A stretch of DNA of 64,000 bases from contig CAZFTJ010000019.1 in the NCBI GenBank assembly GCA_964521865.1, positions 22,759-86,758 of the forward strand, given 5' to 3'. This DNA comes from CAYSRJ01 sp964521865 (GTDB lineage: Bacteria; Spirochaetota; B62-G9; DRHN01). The notes under the pieces were generated by a model. That model worked only from the letters and a program-made list of their open reading frames with translations. It was not told the origin of the DNA and ran no database searches. This document shows positions 27,818-36,054 of the stretch, piece after piece. The stretch's first letter is position 1. Every line of letters begins with the position of its first letter. The translations under genes and the position numbers were made by a program.

Positions 27818-27821
27818 TCAA
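27793..27821 (-). promoter_or_regulatory. predicted sigma-70 promoter of the aor-adh fusion
   Basis: Minus strand TTGACA (27816-27821), 17-base spacer, CATTAT (27793-27798), giving a leader of about 105 bases before the ATG at 27678. The perfect -35 and correct spacing make this the clearest promoter of the fermentation block. It lies inside a 315-base stretch without a gene (27679-27993) that otherwise holds the operator-like repeats and one dispersed hairpin repeat. Confidence 0.6.
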
Positions 27822-27883
27822 GGAAATTCATTCTCGCAGATCTTGGGAAAAAGGTGAAAGATTACATAAACCATCGCCACAAC

Positions 27884-27930
27884 CGGCGTCCGCTCAATCA
27901 CTGCGGTTTGCCGGACGCCGTGCATCCGGT
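27884..27930. repeat. dispersed hairpin repeat, copy 1 (divergent)
   Basis: Contains CCGGACGC-CGT-GCATCCGGTTA, which aligns with the core of the copy at 40120-40148 (GGACGC-TTC-GCATCCGGTTAA). It is also flanked by a perfect inverted repeat, CGGCGTCCG (27884-27892) against CGGACGCCG (27912-27920). Sits between the aor-adh start and the end of the GH13-GT5 gene. Confidence 0.5.
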
Positions 27931-27993
27931 TACTGTCGTCCGGGAGCGGCATTATCCGGGATTTTCGGTAGACAGATGCTTGTACACAGCATC

Positions 27994-30900
27994 TCAGATT
28001 TCTCTGATAATCTCTTTTTTGGTATACATGGTTTCGATATATTTGCGGGCGGGAATTTCCCAGGAGTACACATTCTTTCGAGCGCTGCGACGAACCCTGT
28101 TGAGCGTTTTGTCGTCTGTCTGTTTAATAAATACGGCGCATCGCTCCATAGCGTCGTAGAAGGATGCAGGGGTGAAGTCTGAAAAAAGCCAGCCGTTTCC
28201 CTCTATTGTCCGTCCTTTGATAAGAATGGGATGTATAGTGTCCCTGAGACCGCCTGTTGCACGCGCGATAACAGGACAGCCGGATAAAAGTGCCTCGAGC
28301 TGAACGATCCCCCCGGGTTCGTACAGAGAGGGCATGAGAAATACGTCGCATGAAAGAAGGGGAATACTCACATCCTGAAATCCTAGATTTACCGAAACAT
28401 CTTTCGGGTAGTATGACTGCAGTTGCACAAGCCCACGTGCTATTTCTTCAGCCCGCCTGTCCCCGGAAGCGACCGAACCGCCGATAATGCCCTGGTAGCA
28501 AAGTGTTTTGAATATACCTTCGGAAGCCTCGAGAAGAAGCTGAAATCCCTTCTGTTCGGTAATTCGGTGTATCATGGCAAAAAGTATCCTGTCCGGATCG
28601 ATATCGAGGTCTCTCACCGCCTGGAGGAGGAGCTTGTTTCGCATGTGTGTAACAATTTCCCGCCTCGTTCTGTCGCGGATGTTCTCCGGCGCATGGGGGC
28701 CCTGAAGAATTTCGGGATACCGGGTCTGTATAATCTCTTTTATCGAAGAGATTTTTTTCAATCTATCCATGAGCAGAGGGTAGCTGCTCTCTACAAAGTG
28801 CAGTTCCCGAAAACGCTGTTTCAGACGCCGTTCGAAGTCTACAGCAACGGCATTGCTTATCCCCGTCACGTCATGAAGTATATGTTCAAGGCCGTCTGAA
28901 GCAATCTTTATCTGTTTGGCATACGACGGGCTTACAGTGATTACGTGGTCGCTGAACCGCACACCGGCCGCCATACAGTTTATCCTGTCCCGGTGCACCG
29001 GGTCGCAGAAATCAGATTCGTAATCTTCCGGAAGGTTGAACAGCCTGAAAAGGTTGAATCCGTTCTCATACAGGTCGTAGGAGTCGAAGTACTGCCATCC
29101 GACATTGTGCATGACATGAAAAAAGGATGTTTTTTCGTAGTTTATGTTGGATACGTAAAACGGATCTGCTCGAATCACCCCGTTGAAAAGACCGGTGTAC
29201 GCGTCGTTCGTAAATGTGAAAAGCGGCTTTAGTTCAAGCATTCTGATCGCTTCTGTGCTCGCGCGTGCGAAAGCGACCCGTCGCCTGAGTTTTTCCTCCG
29301 CCGTGTAGCCCCAGTACAATCCGTCGAAGAATTCATGGTGGTCGAGCAGAATAAAATGTATCCCTTCAACATCCCCACGGTGTATCCCGACTTCATACTC
29401 GCCGTCCTGAATGAAAAAGCGCACGTTTGTGCCCGTGTACCGTATTCTGTAGCGTTTCATTGCATTCTGCATTTTCTGGACGAGTGTTTGATCACCGTAC
29501 CGGTACAGCGGTGTGATGACGTACACCTGCTCGCCCAGCCTGGCGAGCTCACGGGGAAGCTCAAACACCACATTGGCGAGACCTCCGCTTTTCGAAAAGG
29601 GCTCGGCTTCGGCGGAGAGAAACACCACTGCGCCCCGTTCGTTTCCGGATCTGAGGTATTCACCGATTGTCTTCATATCTTTCGATCGTTCCCCGCAGAG
29701 AAGGATTATGTATTCGATCAGTTTTTTTGCAGGAACCACTTTGTTCTTCTGGATATGAAAAAAGGCGCGCTTTACTCCGAGGAGCACTGCATCATTTTGT
29801 CCCTCCCCGGACATGGCAACGATGTTCTTCTTGATGAAGGAAGCGAGGGTATCGTACGTCGTTGCATGCTTTGCGGTCTCTTCAAAGAAAAAATTGAGTG
29901 GGATGTGCCGGATATCATCGATCGTGCACAGCCGTGAAAGCGAATCCCGAAGAAATTCATGGTAGTAATGCTTCGGATCTTCGAGCTTTTCGAGCATCAG
30001 AAATTTTATACGGTCGGTATATGAAACGGTTGTATGGATTTTGGAAACCTTGAGCTCCCTTCCGGTAAAGTAGTTGTAGTGTCCGGTGACCGGGGAATAA
30101 ATTGGATCGACGACTCTGTACCAGGCATCATCTTCAACAGGGAGGGACGGTCGGTCGAATTGGATATCTATATCCTGGCTGCGCTCTGAAAAATTAAACG
30201 CGCCTATCCAGTACTGTTCTTTCGTATACTTCAGTGCGGCGGCAACCATGGTATTGTTTGTCCAGAGAAGCCACCCGGGCCCGCGATTCTGCCTGTGAAA
30301 TGAATAGATTTCCTGATAAAACTGCTCGAGACCCGGCTGCGAGGCGAATTCGAACCGATTCCAGTTGACATATATATTGTCCAGATAAACTTTCCAGCCC
30401 TGCCCCTCCGCGCTTCCCTCGTAATCCATGACCATATTGTTCATGAAACAGGTAAGCCACACCGCAGGCCGCAGCCCTCTGAGTCCGAAGGTGTTAAGCG
30501 CGCGGCGTTCATCGTGATTCCCGAGAATTCCAAGAAGTTCGGTTCCCGGAGTAAGAGCGTCCGAATAGTAGTTATCGTACAGGTGATAGATTTCACGGAC
30601 ATCCGATTTTCCGTGGGTTATGTTTTCGCATACCTTGAAAAGCGCCGAATTGTAAGGTATGATGCCGCTCCTGGTGAGAAACCGCTCCCTGCCCCAGTAA
30701 CATTCCGCTATATTTACAAAAAATCGTTTGCCCTTTTCACGCAGCTTTTTCTCGAGTACGAGCGAGAGGTAGTAATGAAGGGGCACTGCTATCCTCTCTC
30801 TGCAGGCGGAATCGTAGTATCCGGTGGTTATAAAGTGCTCATCCTCCCTGTCGTTGACTATGATGGTTCCCTCGACCATCTCTTCATTGCTGCGTCTGTG

Positions 30901-32853
30901 GCTATATACGAGGGGAAAGTTGTTTTTCTTCATGACGATTGGCACCGCATGCGCAGAATCGAACCGGATGCCGTCAATGTTGAACTTTTCAATAAGCGTG
31001 CAGATCGAATCGGCAAGCCACTCCCACACTTCGAACTTTCTGAAGTTGAGAAGCCGTCCGTCGTTCCAGCTTCCGTATCGGCCGTCAGTCGCCGCTCTGA
31101 CAACGAGATTTCCCGCATCGTCGTAGCAGTGTACGCTCAGGCTGGAAGGCAGTTTTTTGCTCTTTCTGTTGAGATGGGGGATGACGTCGATGATTATTTT
31201 GATGTTGAGAGAGTGCGCCTTCTGAACAAGCCCTGTAAAATCCTCATCTCCGCCCAGCGAGGGTTCCATATCCGTGAGGCTCATAGGTGCAAATGGAGAC
31301 GGGGATGTAGCTTCGGGCGCCCAGTCCTCCCTGTTGCTTCCACGCTTCTGTGCGCCGAGAATGTAGAGTGCGGTGATCTGATACCGCTGTTTCAGGTCCT
31401 CCAGGTGGACGGCGACATCCGAAAAACTGCCGAGCCGTATCACCTCTCCATTCTCGTTGTAGACAAGGCCCGTGTGCCCGGTCGAATCTTTCCAGTATAT
31501 ACGGGTATGACCGTGAATATCGGGAAAAATTTCGAGTATCAACTCGCCGCGTACATCGGGGATTACATTAATTCTACCGCTCAAACCCTCGTTCAGAAGC
31601 CGTTCGTCGCTGTTTTTTCTTCTTCTATATACGACAAAATCGAATTGTCCGAGGTTGCTGCACACATGCTCTGCTTCGAAGACCCTCTCCCGGCTGTTGT
31701 ATTGAAGCTCGATGTCAACGTAATCCAGAAACTCCTCAAGAGAAAGATTGTCTGGAGCGCTGTTTCGATAAACTCTGACAAAGTACCTGCTTCTACCGGC
31801 CGGAAGCTTGTATTTGAACCGATGGATTCCCCCGAGCTTCACGGTGAAAAAAACCGTTGCGAGCGGCGCGTCGTATTCCTTCGGGGCGAAGATTCTCTCG
31901 AGGGCAATATTTGCCCGGTTTCTTATTTCGTGAAAGTCATGCCCGGCAGCGGCGACGAGGAGACGTACCACCTCTCTGAGCGACTGTATGTCACTCCCCT
32001 TTTTATAGCGCCGCGCGTAGCGTTCCAGCAATTCGATGGCCTTGAGGTTCTGTACAAAATCGAAGTTGAGATCGTCCTCTTTAAGCCTGGCATCGAGGAG
32101 GGCAAGTATCTTCAGTCTGTTTGCAGGGATAAACTTTCTGACCATTTTTACCGGAAGGATAGCATACGCCACCTCACCGAGCCTTGTCAGGCGGATGACT
32201 TCGTCGGTTATCAGGTCGAGATCGTCAATCTCGCGTTTTTTCAGTTTTTCAATATGCACATACCCGGTTTCGATTGCACGCTCCTCGATTTCCAGGAGTG
32301 TTTTAAAGGCATTAATAACGGCAGGATCATTCTTTCTCGTCTCGTAGAAGAGGGCGTCGAAGATGGTGAGACCGAGGTACACGGTGGGAATCTCCATCCA
32401 TGCAGGACCGAGTCCCACATGGGATAATGCCGTTGTATCGTCTGAAATGTGATAAATGGTGGGGATGCCGGGTTTCTCCTTGATAATGACAATACGCCGC
32501 TTTTGAATGTTGTTATCGGCGATCTCCGCCAGGGCGCGGTGATATAAGGCGACGGCATTCACCAGCCGTGTGGAGAGGTGCACATTGCCGAGCAGGGTGT
32601 TTCGTATTGTCTGATTTTCTCGTGCGATGACATTGAAAATGTCGTTTTTAATATCGACAAAACGCGCATGATATGAGTCGAGGGCTGCACCGGCCCTGAG
32701 CCCGTCCACAACAATGCCGTCGGGGAGAAACGCAAATCCGCGCATATCCTGGAATGCGCTGTTGATTTCGTCCTTGACCGCACCGTCACTGATCAGTGAT
32801 TGTTCTTTTTCAGAGTATCTGTAGAGGGATGCCTGTTTCGTTGACCAGGGCAA
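27994..32853 (-). CDS. GH13 alpha-amylase domain fused to GT5 glycogen synthase
   Basis: 1619 residues. Residues 1-430 form an all-helical and beta region I do not recognise. About 430-960 is a GH13 catalytic domain with intact residues: DVIPHLN (556-562), nucleophile Asp632 in GIRFDSAHA, general acid Glu717 in NIAECYWG, and His780-Asp781 in LGNHDE. About 1074-1619 is a GT5 glycogen/starch synthase: EAEPFSKSGGLANV with Lys1088 in the KTGGL-type loop, IHRITEQKG, and PSLYEPGGIVQLEAL with the donor Glu. One chain could thus extend and trim or rebranch glucan. The start is TTG at 32853 with CGGAG nearby; no ATG is available upstream before a stop. No signal peptide, so cytoplasmic. Starch or glycogen primer and donor unknown. 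Confidence 0.9.
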   Translation of the reverse strand: MPWSTKQASLYRYSEKEQSLISDGAVKDEINSAFQDMRGFAFLPDGIVVDGLRAGAALDSYHARFVDIKNDIFNVIARENQTIRNTLLGNVHLSTRLVNAVALYHRALAEIADNNIQKRRIVIIKEKPGIPTIYHISDDTTALSHVGLGPAWMEIPTVYLGLTIFDALFYETRKNDPAVINAFKTLLEIEERAIETGYVHIEKLKKREIDDLDLITDEVIRLTRLGEVAYAILPVKMVRKFIPANRLKILALLDARLKEDDLNFDFVQNLKAIELLERYARRYKKGSDIQSLREVVRLLVAAAGHDFHEIRNRANIALERIFAPKEYDAPLATVFFTVKLGGIHRFKYKLPAGRSRYFVRVYRNSAPDNLSLEEFLDYVDIELQYNSRERVFEAEHVCSNLGQFDFVVYRRRKNSDERLLNEGLSGRINVIPDVRGELILEIFPDIHGHTRIYWKDSTGHTGLVYNENGEVIRLGSFSDVAVHLEDLKQRYQITALYILGAQKRGSNREDWAPEATSPSPFAPMSLTDMEPSLGGDEDFTGLVQKAHSLNIKIIIDVIPHLNRKSKKLPSSLSVHCYDDAGNLVVRAATDGRYGSWNDGRLLNFRKFEVWEWLADSICTLIEKFNIDGIRFDSAHAVPIVMKKNNFPLVYSHRRSNEEMVEGTIIVNDREDEHFITTGYYDSACRERIAVPLHYYLSLVLEKKLREKGKRFFVNIAECYWGRERFLTRSGIIPYNSALFKVCENITHGKSDVREIYHLYDNYYSDALTPGTELLGILGNHDERRALNTFGLRGLRPAVWLTCFMNNMVMDYEGSAEGQGWKVYLDNIYVNWNRFEFASQPGLEQFYQEIYSFHRQNRGPGWLLWTNNTMVAAALKYTKEQYWIGAFNFSERSQDIDIQFDRPSLPVEDDAWYRVVDPIYSPVTGHYNYFTGRELKVSKIHTTVSYTDRIKFLMLEKLEDPKHYYHEFLRDSLSRLCTIDDIRHIPLNFFFEETAKHATTYDTLASFIKKNIVAMSGEGQNDAVLLGVKRAFFHIQKNKVVPAKKLIEYIILLCGERSKDMKTIGEYLRSGNERGAVVFLSAEAEPFSKSGGLANVVFELPRELARLGEQVYVITPLYRYGDQTLVQKMQNAMKRYRIRYTGTNVRFFIQDGEYEVGIHRGDVEGIHFILLDHHEFFDGLYWGYTAEEKLRRRVAFARASTEAIRMLELKPLFTFTNDAYTGLFNGVIRADPFYVSNINYEKTSFFHVMHNVGWQYFDSYDLYENGFNLFRLFNLPEDYESDFCDPVHRDRINCMAAGVRFSDHVITVSPSYAKQIKIASDGLEHILHDVTGISNAVAVDFERRLKQRFRELHFVESSYPLLMDRLKKISSIKEIIQTRYPEILQGPHAPENIRDRTRREIVTHMRNKLLLQAVRDLDIDPDRILFAMIHRITEQKGFQLLLEASEGIFKTLCYQGIIGGSVASGDRRAEEIARGLVQLQSYYPKDVSVNLGFQDVSIPLLSCDVFLMPSLYEPGGIVQLEALLSGCPVIARATGGLRDTIHPILIKGRTIEGNGWLFSDFTPASFYDAMERCAVFIKQTDDKTLNRVRRSARKNVYSWEIPARKYIETMYTKKEIIREI

Positions 32854-33064
32854 AGGCAGGTCTCCGGGCGATTGGGATGATATGAGACGAAAGCCTTGTT
32901 TTCAGACCGGACTCCGGTACTTCCTGATTATGATTGTAATTTACAGAGACCGGTCTGTCAAGCGATGGTTGGATGCATGCGGTTATTCAAAGACATTTAA
33001 CACCGGACCTGTTTTTTCCCCTGTTGTTTTTTCTTGAATTGTGTCCGCTGATCGGTTCCTGATG

Positions 33065-33118
33065 GTTCAGCCGACTCGACACGCGGCCACGAACCCTCGG
33101 GCTGCAGGTCGGTTGAAC
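33065..33118 (-). repeat. large stem-loop downstream of the aldolase gene
   Basis: GTTCAGCCGAC (33065-33075) pairs with GTCGGTTGAAC (33108-33118) in 10 of 11 positions plus a G-U, enclosing 32 bases. It starts seven bases after the aldolase stop on the minus strand, so it would form at the 3' end of that transcript. No U-tract follows, so it is not a standard terminator; an mRNA-stabilising or processing structure is possible. Confidence 0.4.
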
Positions 33119-33124
33119 GACGGT

Positions 33125-34015
33125 TCAATACAGGCCGGCTGTACCGACAGACCCGTAGAGTTTGACAAGCTCGATTACCTTATCTTTTACTCTCCTCTTG
33201 CCCTCTGTGGTAAAATCCTCCCGCTCCCGTGACCCTACGACTTGCTGAATATCATGAGGTGTTCCGATCGCCTCGATACTCTTTTTGAGACCCTGATAGT
33301 AGACAAGTTTCAAAATCGAACCCACATGAAACAGCGCGACCCCTGCCTGTATCACATCCTGTACCGCATCGGATGGAAATCCTGTTCCCCCGTGTATCAC
33401 GAGGGGCACGTCCGTTTTTTCCCGTATTTTTTCCACCAGTTCTGTATCGATTCTCGCTTTGCCCGCTATCAGTTCATGTACATTGCCGACCGAGACGGCA
33501 AGCGCATCGATACCTGTTTTTTCTGCGAAAACAGCCGCCTCGTCAGGGTCTGTACATGTTGATGCGGTGTTTTTCCCATCTACCGGAAGGTGCCCGAGCT
33601 CGGCCTGCACCGCAACATTCTTTTTATGAGCGGAAGCAACGAGCTTTTTCGTTATTTTCAGATTTCTTTCAAACGGCAGCGACGAGCTGTCCAGCATAAC
33701 GACGTTGAATCCCAGCTCGATTCCCTTTATGCACTGCTCGAAGGTTTCGGCTTCATTGAGTATAAAGGAAACCGGCACCTTTGATTTTTTTGCAGCAACG
33801 CGCCCCAGTAACGCTTCGCATGCAAGCCCCCACTCGTTGAACCAGGTCTGGTTGACCGGTGTGCCGCCGAAGCCGATCACCACCGGTGATGAAGTATACT
33901 CCGCAGCCTCGAGCACCGCCTCCAGTGAATCCTCATTCCAGGCCTGGAAGTACCCGAGCGCAAAATTGTTTTTCAGGGCCCTGCTCAGGAGCAGGGGAAA
34001 CGGAATAAGCGGCAT
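33125..34015 (-). CDS. class II aldolase family protein with altered metal site
   Basis: 296 residues with the class II fructose/tagatose-bisphosphate aldolase fold: FALGYFQAWNEDSLEAVLEA, VVMLDSSSLPFERN, AVQAELGHLP (conserved Glu), VSVGNVHEL (conserved His) and VIHGGTGFPSD (conserved His and phosphate loop). The usual LDHG segment, which supplies the catalytic Asp and the first zinc His, reads LNEAETFE here, so both residues are replaced (Asn and Glu). Activity may be changed or lost, or the metal site may be rebuilt. Start ATG 34015 has GGAGGAG upstream. Neighbouring remnants of a sugar regulator and kinase suggest a decaying sugar locus. Confidence 0.75.
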   Translation of the reverse strand: MPLIPFPLLLSRALKNNFALGYFQAWNEDSLEAVLEAAEYTSSPVVIGFGGTPVNQTWFNEWGLACEALLGRVAAKKSKVPVSFILNEAETFEQCIKGIELGFNVVMLDSSSLPFERNLKITKKLVASAHKKNVAVQAELGHLPVDGKNTASTCTDPDEAAVFAEKTGIDALAVSVGNVHELIAGKARIDTELVEKIREKTDVPLVIHGGTGFPSDAVQDVIQAGVALFHVGSILKLVYYQGLKKSIEAIGTPHDIQQVVGSREREDFTTEGKRRVKDKVIELVKLYGSVGTAGLY

Positions 34016-34064
34016 TTTCTCCTCCGAAATTCGCTTTTTAATTTTATAGGCACTGGTACAAGAT

Positions 34065-34313
34065 ATGTTCGGCCACCTGAGATTCGGTGAATCCATTCAG
34101 CCGGCCGTAAGTCGGATGAACCAGCTTTTAATTGATAAAAACATAATGAGTATTTTATCATCAAAATTGTTTGCAAGAAATGATTTTATCGCCATAGAGG
34201 CAATGGAAGCCATGGCAGAGCTTGGCCTCGATATGCCCGGAGGCATCTCGCTTATCGGATACGATAACTTGAAGATCCCATCGATCTTGCAGGTGAAAAT
34301 GAGAAGTATTTGA
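34065..34313 (+). pseudogene. remnant of a LacI-family regulator (C-terminal part)
   Basis: Residues encoded at about 34155-34260 read FARNDFIAIEAMEAMAELG then LDMPGGISLIGYDNL, the conserved effector-domain stretch of LacI/GalR regulators just before their C-terminus. Nothing upstream in frame encodes the DNA-binding domain, and the reading frame ends soon after. The first 25 codons do not resemble the family. I read it as a relic of a sugar regulator, divergent from the aldolase. Confidence 0.5.
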
Positions 34314-34381
34314 AGTATATCGAGATTTACGAAGAGCTTTTCGGCGCCCTGAAGAGCATCTACGCAAAATTATCCTCCTGA
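34274..34381 (+). pseudogene. possible remnant of an FGGY sugar kinase C-terminus
   Basis: In another frame, overlapping the LacI relic, 35 codons encode DPIDLAGENEKYLKYIEIYE followed by ELFGALKSIYAKLSS and a stop. This looks like the last helix of FGGY carbohydrate kinases (Y-x-x-L-Y-x-x-L-Y-P-A-L-x). No start or upstream part is present. A hairpin terminator lies 64 bases downstream, which fits the end of a former gene. The match is short and tentative. Confidence 0.3.
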
Positions 34382-34444
34382 GCTTTTTGGTATACGTACC
34401 ATGTATCCAAACAGTATTTTAATTAAGGGTATGCACCGTAATTT

Positions 34445-34470
34445 CCGCCGGACAGCCGGAGGGGTTTTTT
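34445..34470 (+). terminator. Rho-independent terminator candidate
   Basis: CCGCCGG, a four-base loop ACAG, then CCGGAGG (one mismatch in seven), followed by GG and six T residues. It reads on the plus strand and follows the regulator/kinase relics, not the URO-D gene that starts at 34562. Confidence 0.5.
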
Positions 34471-34561
34471 ATAGCAAAGGCGGAATACTCCCTCTTTATA
34501 CGTTTTTGCGCTCGACGTTGGACATGTGTGTGTTTTAAGAATTTTCCTGCCGAGGATTTTT

Positions 34562-35734
34562 ATGAACACGAGAGAACGGTTTCATGCGGTAATGAGCTTT
34601 GAACGGGATGTTCCGACTATAAAAGCCGAGTACGGGTACTGGACGACAACGATGAAGCGTTTTATCAGGGAGGGAATGCCGGTCGTTGAAGATCTTCCGG
34701 AAAATATTTCCGACAACGGCGTTGTAAGCGGGGCGAAAAAGGTGGACCCCGAAAGCAGCATCATCGAGGACGGCAATATTCGAAACGCATGCGGTCTCGA
34801 GTACTATATTTCGAAATTTCCGCTTAATTTCAGCCCTCTTCTCAAAGAAAAAACCATTGCAGAGAATGAAGAGTACAGAACGTTCGTGAACGAATTCGGG
34901 ATAACCGTGAAAATCAGAAAAACAGGAACCGCCGTGCCCCTCGATCTTGATTTCCCTATCAAGAACAGGAGAGATTTTGAAGTCTATAAAGAACTGTACG
35001 ATAGAGATTTTTCGAAGCGGCTTCCTTCAGGATGGAAGGGGTTGTCTGAAAAGTTAAAGAAAAGAGATTTTCCCGTCAGACTGGGCGGGTTTCCGTACGG
35101 TTTTTTAGGTTTTCCGCGGCACCTGATAGGAACCACACCGCTTTTCTACATGATGTATGATAACCCGGGCCTGATAAAGGATATTAACGAGTTCTTTCTG
35201 CAGTTTACGATGGAGTACTGGTCTGTCGTATTCCGGGATTTTCAGCCCGACTGCGTGCTCATATGGGAGGATATGGCGGGCAGGACCGGATCGATGATTT
35301 CAGAAAAGATGTTCGAAGAGTTCATGTCTCCCTACTATATACGAATAATCGATTTTATCAGGCAGTACGGAATTCGGCATATCTTCGTCGACAGCGACGG
35401 CTACATCGAAGACCTCATTCCAATATGGGACAGGCTCGGTGTAACCGGAGTGTTCCCTGTTGAAATCCAGGCAGGAAACGATCTCATCCGTGTACGTCGT
35501 AATTTCCCCGGACTCCAGATTTTAGGCGGCGTCGACAAACGTGTTTTTGCCGCGGAAAAAACCAGGCAGGATATCGATGAGGAGCTTGAAAGAATCGAAG
35601 AGGTACTGAAAAGCGGCGGTTATATACCCCATGCCGACCACCATGTTTCCGATGATGCATGCTGGGAGAATTTCAAGTACTACCGGATCAGGCTGAACCG
35701 TATCATCGATTCATGCGCCAAAAAGGACGAATGA
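34562..35734 (+). CDS. uroporphyrinogen-decarboxylase-like (URO-D/MtaA superfamily) protein
   Basis: 390 residues of the URO-D fold, seen in the N-terminal NTRERFHAVMSFERDVP, the central RLGGFPYGFLGFPRHLIG and FYMMYDNPGLIKDINEFF, WEDMAGRTGSMISEKMFEEF, and the C-terminal GGVDKRVFAAEKTRQDIDEE. Members are haem enzymes, methyl transferases of corrinoid systems (MtaA, CmuA) or unknown. The set of residues and lack of haem genes nearby favour the methyltransferase-like group over HemE. GAGGA precedes the ATG at 34562. It stands alone between relics and a glucan gene, with no corrinoid protein next to it, so the substrate cannot be inferred. Confidence 0.7.
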   Translation: MNTRERFHAVMSFERDVPTIKAEYGYWTTTMKRFIREGMPVVEDLPENISDNGVVSGAKKVDPESSIIEDGNIRNACGLEYYISKFPLNFSPLLKEKTIAENEEYRTFVNEFGITVKIRKTGTAVPLDLDFPIKNRRDFEVYKELYDRDFSKRLPSGWKGLSEKLKKRDFPVRLGGFPYGFLGFPRHLIGTTPLFYMMYDNPGLIKDINEFFLQFTMEYWSVVFRDFQPDCVLIWEDMAGRTGSMISEKMFEEFMSPYYIRIIDFIRQYGIRHIFVDSDGYIEDLIPIWDRLGVTGVFPVEIQAGNDLIRVRRNFPGLQILGGVDKRVFAAEKTRQDIDEELERIEEVLKSGGYIPHADHHVSDDACWENFKYYRIRLNRIIDSCAKKDE

Positions 35735-35880
35735 GCCCGCATTTTTTCCCCTCCCCGGCAGATGTGCTGTATAGCAGTCAAATATGATGCCCTTTAATGC
35801 CTGCATTCGTCGATATTCTGCTCTTTTATCGTCGTCCGTCGATTGAATACCGTTGCTCCCGGGAATAAACGGCGCTATTG

Positions 35881-36000
35881 TTATGTGGACGCTTCATGTC
35901 CGAATACTACCGCCGGTGTACGCGCCCGATCAATCCAGGGGAGCGGACACAACCCCCCGCTGACCCTTCGCGGAGAAAATACCGCTTGACGGCGGCATTA
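35881..36000. repeat. dispersed hairpin repeat, long form, copy 2
   Basis: About 120 bases that align along their length with the copy at 40120-40248: a hairpin around GGAC-GCTTCAT-GTCC, then CCGCCGGTGTACGCGCC, GAGCGGACACAA, TCGCGGAGAA and CCGCTTGACGGCGGCATTA. It lies within the 320-base gap between the URO-D-like gene and the GH57-DUF3536 gene; I see no other feature in that gap. Confidence 0.65.
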
Positions 36001-36054
36001 AACAGAAACGGATGTGTTCTACCGGCGTATAAATATTTGTGTGAAAGGTCGATC

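Noticed and set aside
30514..32427. Long plus-strand open frame of 637 codons
   Set aside because: It lies antisense to the GH13-GT5 fusion, whose motifs are certain, and its protein has no recognisable domain; the codon usage of the opposite strand makes long shadows common here.
33030..33060. Match of AGCGGACACAA on the minus strand to the long repeat copies
   Set aside because: An 11-base match alone, without the flanking hairpins, may be chance.
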